From NCBI GenBank assembly GCA_030549905.1, contig JAUQQK010000001.1:124001-188000 (forward strand): a stretch of 64,000 nt of DNA, given 5' to 3'. Origin of the DNA: Aquificota bacterium (GTDB taxonomy: Bacteria > Aquificota > Aquificia > Aquificales > Aquificaceae). Positions 41,585-50,493 of this stretch are shown piece after piece. The position numbers and the translations under genes are program-made. The notes beneath the pieces are model-generated. The model saw nothing but the letters and a program-made list of their open reading frames with translations. It made no database searches and was not told where the DNA came from. Every line of letters begins with the position of its first letter. Positions within the stretch are counted from its first letter, which is position 1.

Positions 41585-42268
41585 TCATAGATAGTATTCC
41601 ACCAACTTTTGAAAAGCACTGCTCAGCCGGTGGTCATCTTCAAGCTCCACATACCTGCTTACCTTAACTTTACTGACAAAAAGCCTTGAATGTTCTACAG
41701 GCACCACTTTATCCATGTTTCCGTGGAAGATGTATATATCATAAGTAGGAAGTTCAGGAAAATAAACCTCGCCTCCCCTTATTATCTCATAGCCCCTTTG
41801 GAGTATATCCTTCGCAAAGTCCTTATGTATGGTCAGCTCAAGCCCAGTTTCACATTCTACAAAGTGCAGTTCCTCCTTCCCTTCAAGCCAGTTTCTACAC
41901 TTTTCTTCCCCCAGCTCCTTCAAGGTAAGGTCAAGAGTGGAATAGGAGGGTGCAAAGAGAAAGAGCCTCTTTATCTTCCTCTGAGGGTAAAACTTCATGT
42001 AGTTCAGCAACACATAAGCTCCATGAGAGCTTCCAGAGAGCCATATCTCATGATACTTTTGAGAAAAGCCAGCCAAAAGGGCATCAAGCACTTCAAGGGT
42101 TCTTGTGGTGGTGGTCTTGTGGTAATCCATGTCCATGGCAAAGAAGGAATACCTGCCTTTTAGAGACCTTTCCCTGAGGAGTGCCACCTTATTACCGCTC
42201 ACATTGCTGGCAAAGCCATGAAGGTGGATTAAAATAAGATTAGGGTTTGTTGGCTCATACACGAACAT
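41585..42268 (-). CDS. Alpha/beta-hydrolase, YqiA/esterase-like
   Basis: 227 residues from the ATG at 42268. The oxyanion region is LILIHLHGFASN, nucleophile Ser in SGSSHGAYVLL (G-x-S-x-G), Asp in HGNMDKVVP and His in ELEDDHRLS: a complete catalytic triad. Close to YqiA-type acyl-CoA thioesterase/esterases; substrate unknown. A longer upstream frame antisense to the divergent gene is rejected. Its ATG shares the CATG with the plus-strand gene. TATAAT on the minus strand (42281-42276) lies 7 nt upstream, so the mRNA should be leaderless. Confidence 0.8.
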   Translation of the reverse strand: MFVYEPTNPNLILIHLHGFASNVSGNKVALLRERSLKGRYSFFAMDMDYHKTTTTRTLEVLDALLAGFSQKYHEIWLSGSSHGAYVLLNYMKFYPQRKIKRLFLFAPSYSTLDLTLKELGEEKCRNWLEGKEELHFVECETGLELTIHKDFAKDILQRGYEIIRGGEVYFPELPTYDIYIFHGNMDKVVPVEHSRLFVSKVKVSRYVELEDDHRLSSAFQKLVEYYL

Positions 42269-42842
42269 GTTAGAAATTATAAAGGAGCTGGAAACAAGAA
42301 GAAAGCTCTTCCATATGTGTGCTATTCTTCTTTGGCTTTTTCCCATTAAATTTTTCTCCTCCCTTTTACTGCATGCTCTATTTCTTGTCGTGCTTATGAT
42401 AAACCTTGCCACCATCTTCAGGCTTTTTGAAAAAGGGCTGAGCTTTTATTACAGGCTTGTTTATCTGCTTGAAAGAGAGAGAAATTATTCAAAGCCTTCC
42501 ATACAGGCTCTTTGGGCAAACCTTGGAATATACATGGTGCTTTTGCTTTTTGGCAGAGAGCCTGCGATGGTTTCTGTGGTGGTGCTGGCGGTGGGCGATG
42601 CCTTTGCAAGCCTTGTGGGTATGAAGTATGGAAGAACAAGAATAGGAGAGAAAAGCCTTGAAGGTGGCGTAGCCTTCTTTTTAAGCTCCTTTCTGGCTCT
42701 ACTGCCTTTTGTGGGCTTCTGGAGGGCTTTCTTAGTCTCTTTTATTAGTGCTTTTGTGGAGCTTTTACCCTTAAAAATAGACGATAACTTTATCGTGCCG
42801 TTGACTGCAGGGCTGGTGTTTTATATAATGTCCAGAGTTTAA
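42267..42842 (+). CDS. Dolichol/phytol-kinase-like CTP-dependent membrane kinase
   Basis: 191 residues, about six membrane helices. The start MLEIIKELETRRKLFHM and the block VVLAVGDAFASLVGMKYGRTRIGEKSLEGGVAFFLSSF, with ELLPLKIDDNFIVPL, are the SEC59/phytol-kinase family signature shared with phosphatidate cytidylyltransferases. It would phosphorylate a polyprenol or similar lipid alcohol, using CTP. It starts inside the CATG shared with the esterase gene; murB follows after 2 bp. Confidence 0.82.
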   Translation: MLEIIKELETRRKLFHMCAILLWLFPIKFFSSLLLHALFLVVLMINLATIFRLFEKGLSFYYRLVYLLERERNYSKPSIQALWANLGIYMVLLLFGREPAMVSVVVLAVGDAFASLVGMKYGRTRIGEKSLEGGVAFFLSSFLALLPFVGFWRAFLVSFISAFVELLPLKIDDNFIVPLTAGLVFYIMSRV

Positions 42843-42844
42843 CC

Positions 42845-43771
42845 ATGCTCATAGAAAAAAACGTCTCGCTTTCACCCTTCACCACCATAAAAATAGGAGG
42901 TACTGCCAGATACTTTGCAAGTCCGAAAAGCCTTGAGGAGCTCATATATGCTCTTGCCTTTGCAAGAGATAAGGGTTTGGGGGTTTTTGTGCTTGGAAGG
43001 GGTGCAAACACCATATTTGGAGACTTTGATGGGCTTGTGCTTCACATGAAGGCTTTCAGAGAGCTAAAGGTTCAGAGAAGTGGAGAAGGCTTTGAGGTCT
43101 TTGCCCAGGCAGGCACAAGTCTTCAGGAGCTTATAAGTCTTGCTCTAAAGGAGAATTTGGAAGGCATATACAGGCTGGCGGGCTTTCCTGCCACGGTGGG
43201 TGGTGCGGTTGCCATGAACGCAGGGGCTTTTGGCGTGGAGACAAAAGACTTTTTAAAGGAGGTTTTCTTTTTAGACTGGGAAGGAAACCTGCATGGGGTC
43301 AGGGTGGAGGAAATACCCTTTTCCTACAGGTATTCACCTTTTCCAGAGTGGGGCGTTGTGGTCTCGGCGGTCTTTAAGTTCAAAAGGACAAACAGGGAAG
43401 TAAAAAAGGAATATGAGGCTATAAGGAAAAAAAGAAAGGCTACACAGCCCCTGCATCTGCCCACAAGCGGTTCTACCTTTAAAAATCCAGAAGGAGAATA
43501 TGCGGGAAGGCTTCTTGAAAGGGCGGGCATGAAGGGTTTTAGAGTAGGAGATGTTGCCTTTTCAGAACTTCATGCCAACTTTCTCGTAAATCTTGGTGAA
43601 GGTAAGTTTTCACAGGTGGTTAAAATAATTCAGGAGGCTAAGAAGAGGGTCTTTGAAGAGTTTGGCATAAACTTTGAAGAGGAGGTTCGGCTCGTTGAGG
43701 GTGGTGGTACTTATGGGTGGAAGGTCAGCGGAGCGAGAGATATCTTTGAAAAGCGGGCAGGCGGTCCTTAA
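42845..43771 (+). CDS. murB: UDP-N-acetylenolpyruvoylglucosamine reductase
   Basis: 308 residues. FAD-binding LGRGANTIFGDFDGLVLHM, GFPATVGGAVAMNAGAFG, YRYSPFPEW, and the active-site Ser/Glu regions (PTSGSTFKNPEGEYAGRLLERAGMKGF…SELHANFLVN). Reduces UDP-GlcNAc-enolpyruvate to UDP-MurNAc. The normal domain ends near NFEEEVRLVEG; about 23 extra residues run over the start of ddl in another frame. Confidence 0.95.
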   Translation: MLIEKNVSLSPFTTIKIGGTARYFASPKSLEELIYALAFARDKGLGVFVLGRGANTIFGDFDGLVLHMKAFRELKVQRSGEGFEVFAQAGTSLQELISLALKENLEGIYRLAGFPATVGGAVAMNAGAFGVETKDFLKEVFFLDWEGNLHGVRVEEIPFSYRYSPFPEWGVVVSAVFKFKRTNREVKKEYEAIRKKRKATQPLHLPTSGSTFKNPEGEYAGRLLERAGMKGFRVGDVAFSELHANFLVNLGEGKFSQVVKIIQEAKKRVFEEFGINFEEEVRLVEGGGTYGWKVSGARDIFEKRAGGP

Positions 43772-44564
43772 GGCTCTGCAGGAGCTTGGTCATGAAGCCA
43801 TAGCCCTTGACATCACAGAAGACCTCTGCCAGAAACTTCTTGAGATAAAACCAGATAAGGTTTTTATAGCCCTTCACGGCACTTATGGAGAGGACGGAAG
43901 AGTTCAAGGTCTTCTGGACCTTCTTGGCATACCTTATGTGGGCTCTGGAGTGCTGGGCAGTGCCATAGCCATGGACAAGGATATAACAAAAAAAATCCTC
44001 AGCTTTCATGGACTTCCCGTGCCAAAATGGATAACCCTAAGAAGCTCCGATGAGGAAGCGAGCTGGGACACATACCCTGCAGTAGTAAAGCCGGCAGACC
44101 AAGGTTCAAGCGTGGGGCTTTATGTGGTGAAAGATGAGCATGAACTTAAAGAGGCTGTAAAAGAATGCTTTAAGCTCTCAAAGAAGGTGATGGTAGAGGA
44201 GTTTATAAAGGGCAGAGATGCTACGGTGGCAGTCTTGAAAAACATAGCCCTACCACCCATAGAGATAAGACCTAAAAAAGGTATATATGACTATGAAAGT
44301 AAATACACAAAGGGTATGAGCGAATACCTTTTTGTTGAAGAGGAAGAGCTGGCACAGAGGTTAAAAAGCCTTGCACTGTCAGCCCATAAATTCCTTGAGC
44401 TTAAAGACCTTTCAAGGATAGACTTCAGAATATCAGAAAGGGGAGACGCATACATACTTGAGGCGAACACCATACCAGGTATGACAGAGCTTAGTTTATT
44501 TCCTATTGCTTGTAAAAGGGCAGGGCTTGATTTCAAGGCTATGTTGAATATGTTATTATTTTAA
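43695..44564 (+). CDS. ddl: D-alanine–D-alanine ligase
   Basis: 289 residues if started at the TTG at 43695 (MRVVVLMGGRSAEREISLKSG), which best matches family N-termini; an in-frame ATG at 43674 would add seven residues. ATP-grasp motifs: ALHGTYGEDGRVQGLLDLLGIPYVGSG, KPADQGSSVGLYVV, YILEANTIPGMTELSLFP. Makes D-Ala-D-Ala for peptidoglycan. It overlaps murB by 77 bp (98 bp with the longer form), out of frame. ftsQ follows 2 bp later. Confidence 0.93.
   Translation: MRVVVLMGGRSAEREISLKSGQAVLKALQELGHEAIALDITEDLCQKLLEIKPDKVFIALHGTYGEDGRVQGLLDLLGIPYVGSGVLGSAIAMDKDITKKILSFHGLPVPKWITLRSSDEEASWDTYPAVVKPADQGSSVGLYVVKDEHELKEAVKECFKLSKKVMVEEFIKGRDATVAVLKNIALPPIEIRPKKGIYDYESKYTKGMSEYLFVEEEELAQRLKSLALSAHKFLELKDLSRIDFRISERGDAYILEANTIPGMTELSLFPIACKRAGLDFKAMLNMLLF
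44551..44559 (+). promoter_or_regulatory. Extended -10 promoter of ftsQ inside ddl
   Basis: TGTTATTAT overlaps the last codons of ddl and lies 7 nt before the ftsQ ATG at 44567 (spacer TTTAACC, nearly the same as the proA spacer TTTAATC). No SD is present. It would let ftsQ-ftsA-ftsZ be transcribed apart from murB-ddl. Confidence 0.5.
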
Positions 44565-44566
44565 CC

Positions 44567-45280
44567 ATGAAAAGAGGGAGAAGAGGGACAGCAATAGGTT
44601 ATGTGCTTTCCTTCCTCTGGCTTTTCGCAATGGCTCTTGCTGGCTTCTTTGTGCCACATTTTACAGACAACATAAACTTTTTTAAGATTAAGAAACTGTA
44701 TGTGGAAGGTTTAGAAACCATACCACCTGCTATAGTTGTGGAAGAGATAAAGAGGTTTAAAAATAACTGGCTATTTATAAATAAACAGGGTTTAATGAGT
44801 AATATAAATAAAGCAACCGGTAATGCGGTTAAGGACTTAAGAATTCACAGGATTTTCGGGAAAGATGGGGTAAGTTTAAGCATATATGTGCAGGAGAGAA
44901 AGCCCTTTATAACAGCTATAAAGGACAATGATGTTATATTCTATGATTCAGAAGGGACACCTTTTACCTCACCCTACGCACAACCTGTTAATATCATATA
45001 CACACAGGACATAGAACTTATCAACAAAAACTTTAATAAAATAAAAAATTTGATTGAAAGCCTCGGAAACAATATACGTGAAGCATATGCTACAGATTTA
45101 AACATGATAGTTTATACAAAGGATGGCGTGCGTCTTACCCTACCATCTCCCCTTCTATTAAACACTACCGCAATAAGGAATGCACTATCCGCATATAAAA
45201 CTTATAATAATGATATGTGGGCAAGAGAAATTGAAGTGGATACGGAAGGTATAGTAATAGTAAGAGGGAGCGCGAGATGA
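44567..45280 (+). CDS. ftsQ: Cell-division protein FtsQ/DivIB
   Basis: 237 residues: short basic cytoplasmic tail (MKRGRRGTA), one membrane helix (GYVLSFLWLFAMALAGFFVP), a POTRA domain (INFFKIKKLYVEGLETIPPAIVVEEIKRF) and a periplasmic beta domain. Sequence is divergent, but position directly before ftsA is decisive. Its DNA is visibly richer in A+T (many AAT/ATA/AAA codons) than the flanking genes. Overlaps ftsA by 4 bp (ATGA). Confidence 0.82.
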   Translation: MKRGRRGTAIGYVLSFLWLFAMALAGFFVPHFTDNINFFKIKKLYVEGLETIPPAIVVEEIKRFKNNWLFINKQGLMSNINKATGNAVKDLRIHRIFGKDGVSLSIYVQERKPFITAIKDNDVIFYDSEGTPFTSPYAQPVNIIYTQDIELINKNFNKIKNLIESLGNNIREAYATDLNMIVYTKDGVRLTLPSPLLLNTTAIRNALSAYKTYNNDMWAREIEVDTEGIVIVRGSAR

Positions 45281-46530
45281 AGGCATTAACCGCCCTTGAC
45301 ATAGGCACCAGTAAGATAGTAGCTCTTATGGCTGAGGTGGATAGCTATGGCGATATTCATGTGATAGGGCTTGGAGAGTGTCCCTCAAAGGGCATCGATA
45401 GGGGCTACATTACGCGCTTAGACCTTGCGGTGGCTTCAGTTGCTTCCGCTCTGAAAGACGCACAAGAAATGGCAGGAGTTAAAACATCTTCAGTGGTATT
45501 AGGCTTATCTGGTCCCACCTTGAAAAGCCAGAATGAAAAGGACCTTTTAAACATAGCACCTCAGCCTGCAGAAATAGACTACAGTCATATTCAAAGGCTT
45601 ATTGAAAAAGCCATACTGCGTTCAAAGGAAGAAGGATATGAAATACTTGATGCTATACCAAGGAAATTCATACTTGATGAACAGGAAGGTGTCATAGACC
45701 CTGTTGGACTGCTTGGTTCAAAGATATCCGCTGAGGTGCATGTAGTTAAAATAGGCTCAAGCCTTGTTAAAAACACAGAGAAGGTTATTTTAAATGCTGG
45801 TTTGTCCATAAATGCTCGTTTCCCCTCTGCTCTTGCAAGCGCTGAAGCGGTGTTAACCTTAGAAGAAAAGGAAGAAGGTGTCCTGCTTGTGGATATGGGG
45901 GCAGGGCTGACAAACTTTGCGGTTTTTTCAGAAGGTTCTATCCTTGCCACGGGAGTAATTCCAATGGGGGGTCTTAACATAACGAAGGATATTGCCCATT
46001 TTATGAAGATAACGAACGAGCAGGCGGAGAGGATAAAGATAGAAAGCGGTTATGCTTTGGCGGATGTGGTCAATGAAACGGAAAGGGTGAAGATAAAGCC
46101 GAGGGGTGAGGAAAGAGAAGTGGCAGTAAGCAGAAAACAGCTGGCGGAGGTCATACAGATAAGGCTTGAAGAAATAATGGAAAGGGTAAGTGAAAGCCTG
46201 AGCTCTCAGGGTGTAAATCTGGATACACTGCACGCTGGCATTGTAATCACGGGTGGTTCGAGCAAGCTGGCTGGAATAAAAGAGTTTCTGGAAAGATACT
46301 TTGACCTTCCTGTAAGGGTAGGTTTCCCTACTGGCATTGTGGGGCTTAAGGAAAAGGTGCAGGACCCGGCTTATGCAACTGCGGTAGGGCTTATAAAGCT
46401 CGCTTATAAAAAACATACGGAAGAGAGGCTGGTAAGCAGAAGTTATACGGAAAACAGAGAAAGCAATAACAGTTTTAATGTTTACAACCTTTTAATGAAA
46501 ATAAAATCCTTTTTCAGGGATATAATGTAA
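45277..46530 (+). CDS. ftsA: Cell-division protein FtsA
   Basis: 417 residues. Actin-fold motifs: ALDIGTSKIVALMAE (phosphate 1), VLLVDMGAGLTNFAVFSEG (phosphate 2), GIVITGGSSKLAGIKEFLE (adenosine). The C-terminus ends in an amphipathic membrane-targeting helix (NVYNLLMKIKSFFRDIM). It tethers FtsZ to the membrane. ftsZ follows directly. Confidence 0.96.
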   Translation: MKALTALDIGTSKIVALMAEVDSYGDIHVIGLGECPSKGIDRGYITRLDLAVASVASALKDAQEMAGVKTSSVVLGLSGPTLKSQNEKDLLNIAPQPAEIDYSHIQRLIEKAILRSKEEGYEILDAIPRKFILDEQEGVIDPVGLLGSKISAEVHVVKIGSSLVKNTEKVILNAGLSINARFPSALASAEAVLTLEEKEEGVLLVDMGAGLTNFAVFSEGSILATGVIPMGGLNITKDIAHFMKITNEQAERIKIESGYALADVVNETERVKIKPRGEEREVAVSRKQLAEVIQIRLEEIMERVSESLSSQGVNLDTLHAGIVITGGSSKLAGIKEFLERYFDLPVRVGFPTGIVGLKEKVQDPAYATAVGLIKLAYKKHTEERLVSRSYTENRESNNSFNVYNLLMKIKSFFRDIM

Positions 46531-46545
46531 ATGAGGAGGAGTGAG

Positions 46546-47631
46546 ATGGATGCACTTAACCCTACCAGGATTAAGGTCTTTGGTATAGGAGGGGGTGGTT
46601 CAAATGCGGTAAATAGAATGTTCCTTGAGGGTGTGGAAGGTGTAGAGCTTTTTGTCATAAACACAGACGTTCAGCACCTGTCATCCATAGCGGTGCCTAA
46701 CAAGATACAGATTGGAGAAAAGGTGACGAAAGGCCTCGGTGCGGGCGCAAAGCCGGAAATAGGTGAGCAGGCTGCCCTTGAGGATGCGGACAAAATAAGA
46801 GAGATATTAAGAAATACTGACATGCTGTTTTTAGCGGTGGGTCTGGGTGGTGGTACTGGCACCGGTGCAGCACCCATCATAGCGGAGATAGCAAAAGACA
46901 TGGGTATTCTCACGGTGGCGGTGGCTACAAAGCCCTTCAATTTTGAAGGTCCCAAGAGGATGCAGGTAGCCCTTGAGGGCTTGGAAAAACTAAAGGATAC
47001 GGTTGACACTTATATAGTGGTCAATAATCAAAAACTTGTTGAGCTGGCGGACAGGAATTTCAGCATAAAGGACGCCTTTAAAATGGTGGATGATGTGCTT
47101 GCAAAGGCTGTTATGGGCATAACCAGCATAGTGGTGACACCAGCCCTCATCAATGTGGACTTTGCGGATGTAAGAACTGTTATGGAGAAGGGAGGTCTTG
47201 CCCTTATAGGCATGGGTGAAGGCAAGGGTGATGGTAGAAGAGACTATGCGGTAGAGCAGGCAATTACGAGCCCACTTTTAGAAGGCAATAGCATTCAGGG
47301 TGCCAGAAGGCTTTTGGTGACCCTATGGGTAAGCGAGGACGTGCCCTTCAGGGAAGTGGAAGAGACCATAGGAAGAATAAGGGAATCCGCCCACGAAGAT
47401 GCCCTAATAATCTTTGGTGCAATGCTTGAACATGACAGAGAAAACTTTATAAGGGTGGCGGTAGTGGCTACAGACTTTGAAAACGCCCAGAGCATGGCGC
47501 AGTTTAAAGTGGTAAAGAAGCCAGAAATAAAGGAAGGATTGAAGAGAGCAGTTCCAGAAACAACCATAGAACCGATACCGCCAGAAATTGAAGAGATACC
47601 CGCATACCTCAGAAGAAAGAAAATGCTTTAA
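46546..47631 (+). CDS. ftsZ: Cell-division protein FtsZ
   Basis: 361 residues from the ATG at 46546, preferred over the ATG at 46531 because AGGAGG (46534-46539) is 6 nt upstream. Tubulin fold: KVFGIGGGGSNAVNRM, GLGGGTGTGAAP (GTP signature), NFEGPKRMQVALEGLEKL, T7 loop NVDFADVRTVM. The C-terminal peptide EIPAYLRRKKML is the conserved FtsA-binding tail. Forms the Z-ring. Confidence 0.97.
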   Translation: MDALNPTRIKVFGIGGGGSNAVNRMFLEGVEGVELFVINTDVQHLSSIAVPNKIQIGEKVTKGLGAGAKPEIGEQAALEDADKIREILRNTDMLFLAVGLGGGTGTGAAPIIAEIAKDMGILTVAVATKPFNFEGPKRMQVALEGLEKLKDTVDTYIVVNNQKLVELADRNFSIKDAFKMVDDVLAKAVMGITSIVVTPALINVDFADVRTVMEKGGLALIGMGEGKGDGRRDYAVEQAITSPLLEGNSIQGARRLLVTLWVSEDVPFREVEETIGRIRESAHEDALIIFGAMLEHDRENFIRVAVVATDFENAQSMAQFKVVKKPEIKEGLKRAVPETTIEPIPPEIEEIPAYLRRKKML

Positions 47632-47903
47632 TGCACAGGGTTGATGTAAAAAAGGATAAAGCCTTAGCCATTATAATGGGCTTGGCTTACGGATACAGAG
47701 GAGTTCCCTTAGAGTTTCAGGTTCTTAGCTTGGAAGAGTTCTCTGAAGAAAAACATGAGGAGGATAGGGTTTATTATATTAACAGGAAAAGTGGAGAGGT
47801 TTATGAGTGTTTAAAAGAAGGCATCACGCATATATGCGCATTAAGAGAGGATAAAATTAACGGTAAAGTTATGCTTTTTATCTATAAAAATAAAGTGAAA
47901 TAA
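47631..47903 (+). CDS. Hypothetical protein downstream of ftsZ
   Basis: 90 residues; the ATG shares one base with the ftsZ TAA (TAATG), so translation is coupled. It is a soluble, Lys/Glu-rich protein with a central RVYYINRKSGEVYECLKEGITHICALREDK. No family recognised. Location suggests an Aquificales-specific companion of the division cluster or simply read-through expression. Confidence 0.6.
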   Translation: MHRVDVKKDKALAIIMGLAYGYRGVPLEFQVLSLEEFSEEKHEEDRVYYINRKSGEVYECLKEGITHICALREDKINGKVMLFIYKNKVK

Positions 47904-47922
47904 AAGACTTGAATTAAACTCC

Positions 47923-49125
47923 ATGTATACCTATAATTTCCACATGCTCTGTGTATTTTTCCTTCTTACGCTTTTTTCCTTCTCCACCGCAGAGGAGCTT
48001 GAAAAATTAATAAACTATGCCCTTGAAAATTCACCAAGATTAAAGGTATATGAACATACAAAAAGAGCTTTGAAAAGCAAGGAAGAATATTCAAAAAGTC
48101 TTCCAAACCCTTCTTTGACTTTTGGACTTAATAATCTACCTTTAAACAGACCGTATCCGAGCAAGTATGAACCTATGAGCAGTATGTCCTTTGGTATAGG
48201 TCAGATGTATGTGCTTCCAGTAAAGAGGGAAAGAGAGGCAAAGGTGGTAAGGTCTGAGATAAGTCTCTTAGAGGCTCAGGAAAATCAAGCAAGAAAAGAG
48301 CTAATAAGAGATATAAAGCTTGCCTATATAGATTGGTATTATACGATGAAAAGCATTGAATTATACGCAAAGGCTAAAGAGGAGTTGCTGGCTCTTGAAA
48401 AGCTTACTGAAGCAAACTATAAGCTTGGTAGGGCAAATCTGTCTGACTTGCTCTCTTTGAAGGCTGAGCTTATAAGGTTTGATAGGGAAATAAAGGACAG
48501 GGAAGCAAAAGTAAGGCTTTTGAAAGAAGAATTGGACTATCTGGTGGGCGATTCCTTTAAGCTAAAAGGCGAAGAACCAAAGGTAGAAAAAATAGACATA
48601 AAAGCTCTTTCAGAGGAAGCTTTTCCTTCTCTGCGTGTGCTTGAAAAAGAAAGAGAAAAGCTAAAGAAAGAGGTGGAAAGAAGGCAGGTAGAATACCTTC
48701 CGGATTTTGAGCTTATGGCGGAATATATGATAAGACCAGAGCTTGATAACATGTTTAGCTTGAGGTTGAGTTTTGGTCTTCCTATCAGGAAGTCAAAAAG
48801 GGAAGACCTTATGGTGCTTGAAAAGTTAGAAGAGGTTAAAGCAAAAGAAAGGGAATTTGAGAACTTGAGGCTTCTGGTAAGGAAGGAGATAAACTCACTG
48901 CGTGTTGAAGAAGAAAGGCTAAAGACTTTAAAGGAGCTAACAGAAAGGCTAATAAGGGAGAAGGAAGCGGAGCTTAAAGCCCTTGAGCTTGCCTACAGAT
49001 ACACAAAGGCGGACTTCAGAGACCTTTTAAGGCTCTACAGAGAACTTTGGGAGCTCAGGACAAACCTTCTGGAGCTGGAGGGAGAGCTTAAAAAGGTCTA
49101 CATAAGAGCGGAGGTGTTCTTATGA
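47923..49125 (+). CDS. TolC/CusC-family outer-membrane efflux channel
   Basis: 400 residues. A signal peptide (MLCVFFLLTLFSFSTA, if started at the second Met at 47944) precedes two long helical-hairpin repeats (…LENSPRLKVYEHTKRALKSKEEYSKSLPNPSLTFGLNN…, …NLSDLLSLKAELIRFDREIKDREAK…) typical of outer-membrane efflux proteins. Shorter than E. coli CusC (~457). No lipobox. First gene of the copper/silver island; its stop overlaps cusB by 4 bp. Confidence 0.85.
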   Translation: MYTYNFHMLCVFFLLTLFSFSTAEELEKLINYALENSPRLKVYEHTKRALKSKEEYSKSLPNPSLTFGLNNLPLNRPYPSKYEPMSSMSFGIGQMYVLPVKREREAKVVRSEISLLEAQENQARKELIRDIKLAYIDWYYTMKSIELYAKAKEELLALEKLTEANYKLGRANLSDLLSLKAELIRFDREIKDREAKVRLLKEELDYLVGDSFKLKGEEPKVEKIDIKALSEEAFPSLRVLEKEREKLKKEVERRQVEYLPDFELMAEYMIRPELDNMFSLRLSFGLPIRKSKREDLMVLEKLEEVKAKEREFENLRLLVRKEINSLRVEEERLKTLKELTERLIREKEAELKALELAYRYTKADFRDLLRLYRELWELRTNLLELEGELKKVYIRAEVFL

Positions 49126-50492
49126 AAAGGACTCTTTTTCTTAGTTTGCCTCTTCTGGTTCTGGCGGTAGCGGTAGGCTTATACCTTACTGTGGGGAAAA
49201 AGTCTGAGGGAGGCGTGCCTTCAGGATATAAACAGGTGCTAAGCATAAAGGCTGAAGGCTTTGAGGTCTTCTTATATACAAACGATGGAACGCTCAAGGT
49301 GGGTAAAAACCTGCTATATCTTCAGACGAAGCCAGAGAAGAAAATAGAAAGCCTTTACTTTTATATGCCACCTATGCCGGGCATGGGGGAGATGAGGGAA
49401 GATGCCCTTCTGAAGGAGATAAGTATAGGAAGGTATGAAGGCTCTGCAAACCTCAGCATGGCTGGATACTGGCAGTTGGTACTTCAGGTGGATGGAAAGG
49501 TCTATAAACAGGACCTAAACATACCTTATAAGCCCGGGGCTCAAAGGGAAGAAAAGAAGGAGGGGCTAATTGAGGTAAAGCCCTCCGCCCTTCAGCTGGT
49601 GGGCATTCAAACAATGCCTGTGGAAAAAAAGGAGCTATTGGAGTCCTTCTCTGTAGTGGGTTATGTTTCTTACGACCTATCAAGGGTTTATGAGGTGACC
49701 CTAAGAAGCGATGCATGGGTTATAGACACTTTTGGAAGGTTTGAGGGAGAGCTCATCTCAAAAGGAGAGCCACTTATGAGGGTTTTAAGTCCTGAGGTGG
49801 AGGTGGCAAAAGAGGAGCTAAGGCTTGCCAAAGAGCTGGGAAGAAGGGAGCTTGAAAGGGCTGTCCTTGAGAAGCTTTCATACCTTAAGGCTGGGGAAGT
49901 GATAGGCTCACCTTACAGCGGGGTAATAATTGAAAGAAAAGTCTCGCCGGGCGGTTATGTAAAGGCGGGGGAAACCGCCTACAGAATAGCGGACATATCA
50001 AAGGTCTGGGTAGTGACGGAGGTGCCATTTATTATGGCTTCTTCCATAAGGCGTGGTATGAAGGTTCTTATAACTCCTGTTGGCTCAGAGGAAAGCTTTG
50101 AGGGTCTTGTAGATTACATATTTCCAGAGGCTAACAAGGAATCAAGGACTTTAAGGGTAAAGATAAGCCTTCCCAACAGAAGCATAAAGCTTAAAGTCAA
50201 TCAGTTGGTGGAGGTTTATTTTGAAAAGCCTTTAGGTGAGGCACTGGCAGTGCCGGAAAGCGCGGTGGTAGATACGGGAAAAAGGCAGGTGGTCTTTGTG
50301 GAAGTAGAGCCCGGTGTGTATCAGCCAAGGTTTGTAAAACTTGGAAGAAGGGCGGAGGGGTATTATGAAGTGCTTGAAGGTTTAAAGGAAGGTGAGAAGG
50401 TAGTGATAAAAGGTACTTTCCTTCTGGACTCAGAAGCTCAGCTAAAAGGACTTTATGGAGAGGAGGTAAAGGCACATGAGCATCACCACTGA
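49122..50492 (+). CDS. cusB: CusB-type membrane fusion protein
   Basis: 456 residues. N-terminal anchor (LFLSLPLLVLAVAVGLYLTVG), then an inserted ~110-residue domain with the Met-rich loop MPPMPGMGEM (YtkA/FixH-like, plausible Cu(I) binding), then barrel-sandwich/lipoyl parts (VISPYSGVIIERKVSPGGYVKAGETAYRIADISKVWV-like) and MP domain. The C-terminus ends HEHHH, another metal-binding patch. Links CusA to the outer-membrane channel. Confidence 0.88.
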   Translation: MKRTLFLSLPLLVLAVAVGLYLTVGKKSEGGVPSGYKQVLSIKAEGFEVFLYTNDGTLKVGKNLLYLQTKPEKKIESLYFYMPPMPGMGEMREDALLKEISIGRYEGSANLSMAGYWQLVLQVDGKVYKQDLNIPYKPGAQREEKKEGLIEVKPSALQLVGIQTMPVEKKELLESFSVVGYVSYDLSRVYEVTLRSDAWVIDTFGRFEGELISKGEPLMRVLSPEVEVAKEELRLAKELGRRELERAVLEKLSYLKAGEVIGSPYSGVIIERKVSPGGYVKAGETAYRIADISKVWVVTEVPFIMASSIRRGMKVLITPVGSEESFEGLVDYIFPEANKESRTLRVKISLPNRSIKLKVNQLVEVYFEKPLGEALAVPESAVVDTGKRQVVFVEVEPGVYQPRFVKLGRRAEGYYEVLEGLKEGEKVVIKGTFLLDSEAQLKGLYGEEVKAHEHHH

Positions 50493-50493
50493 G

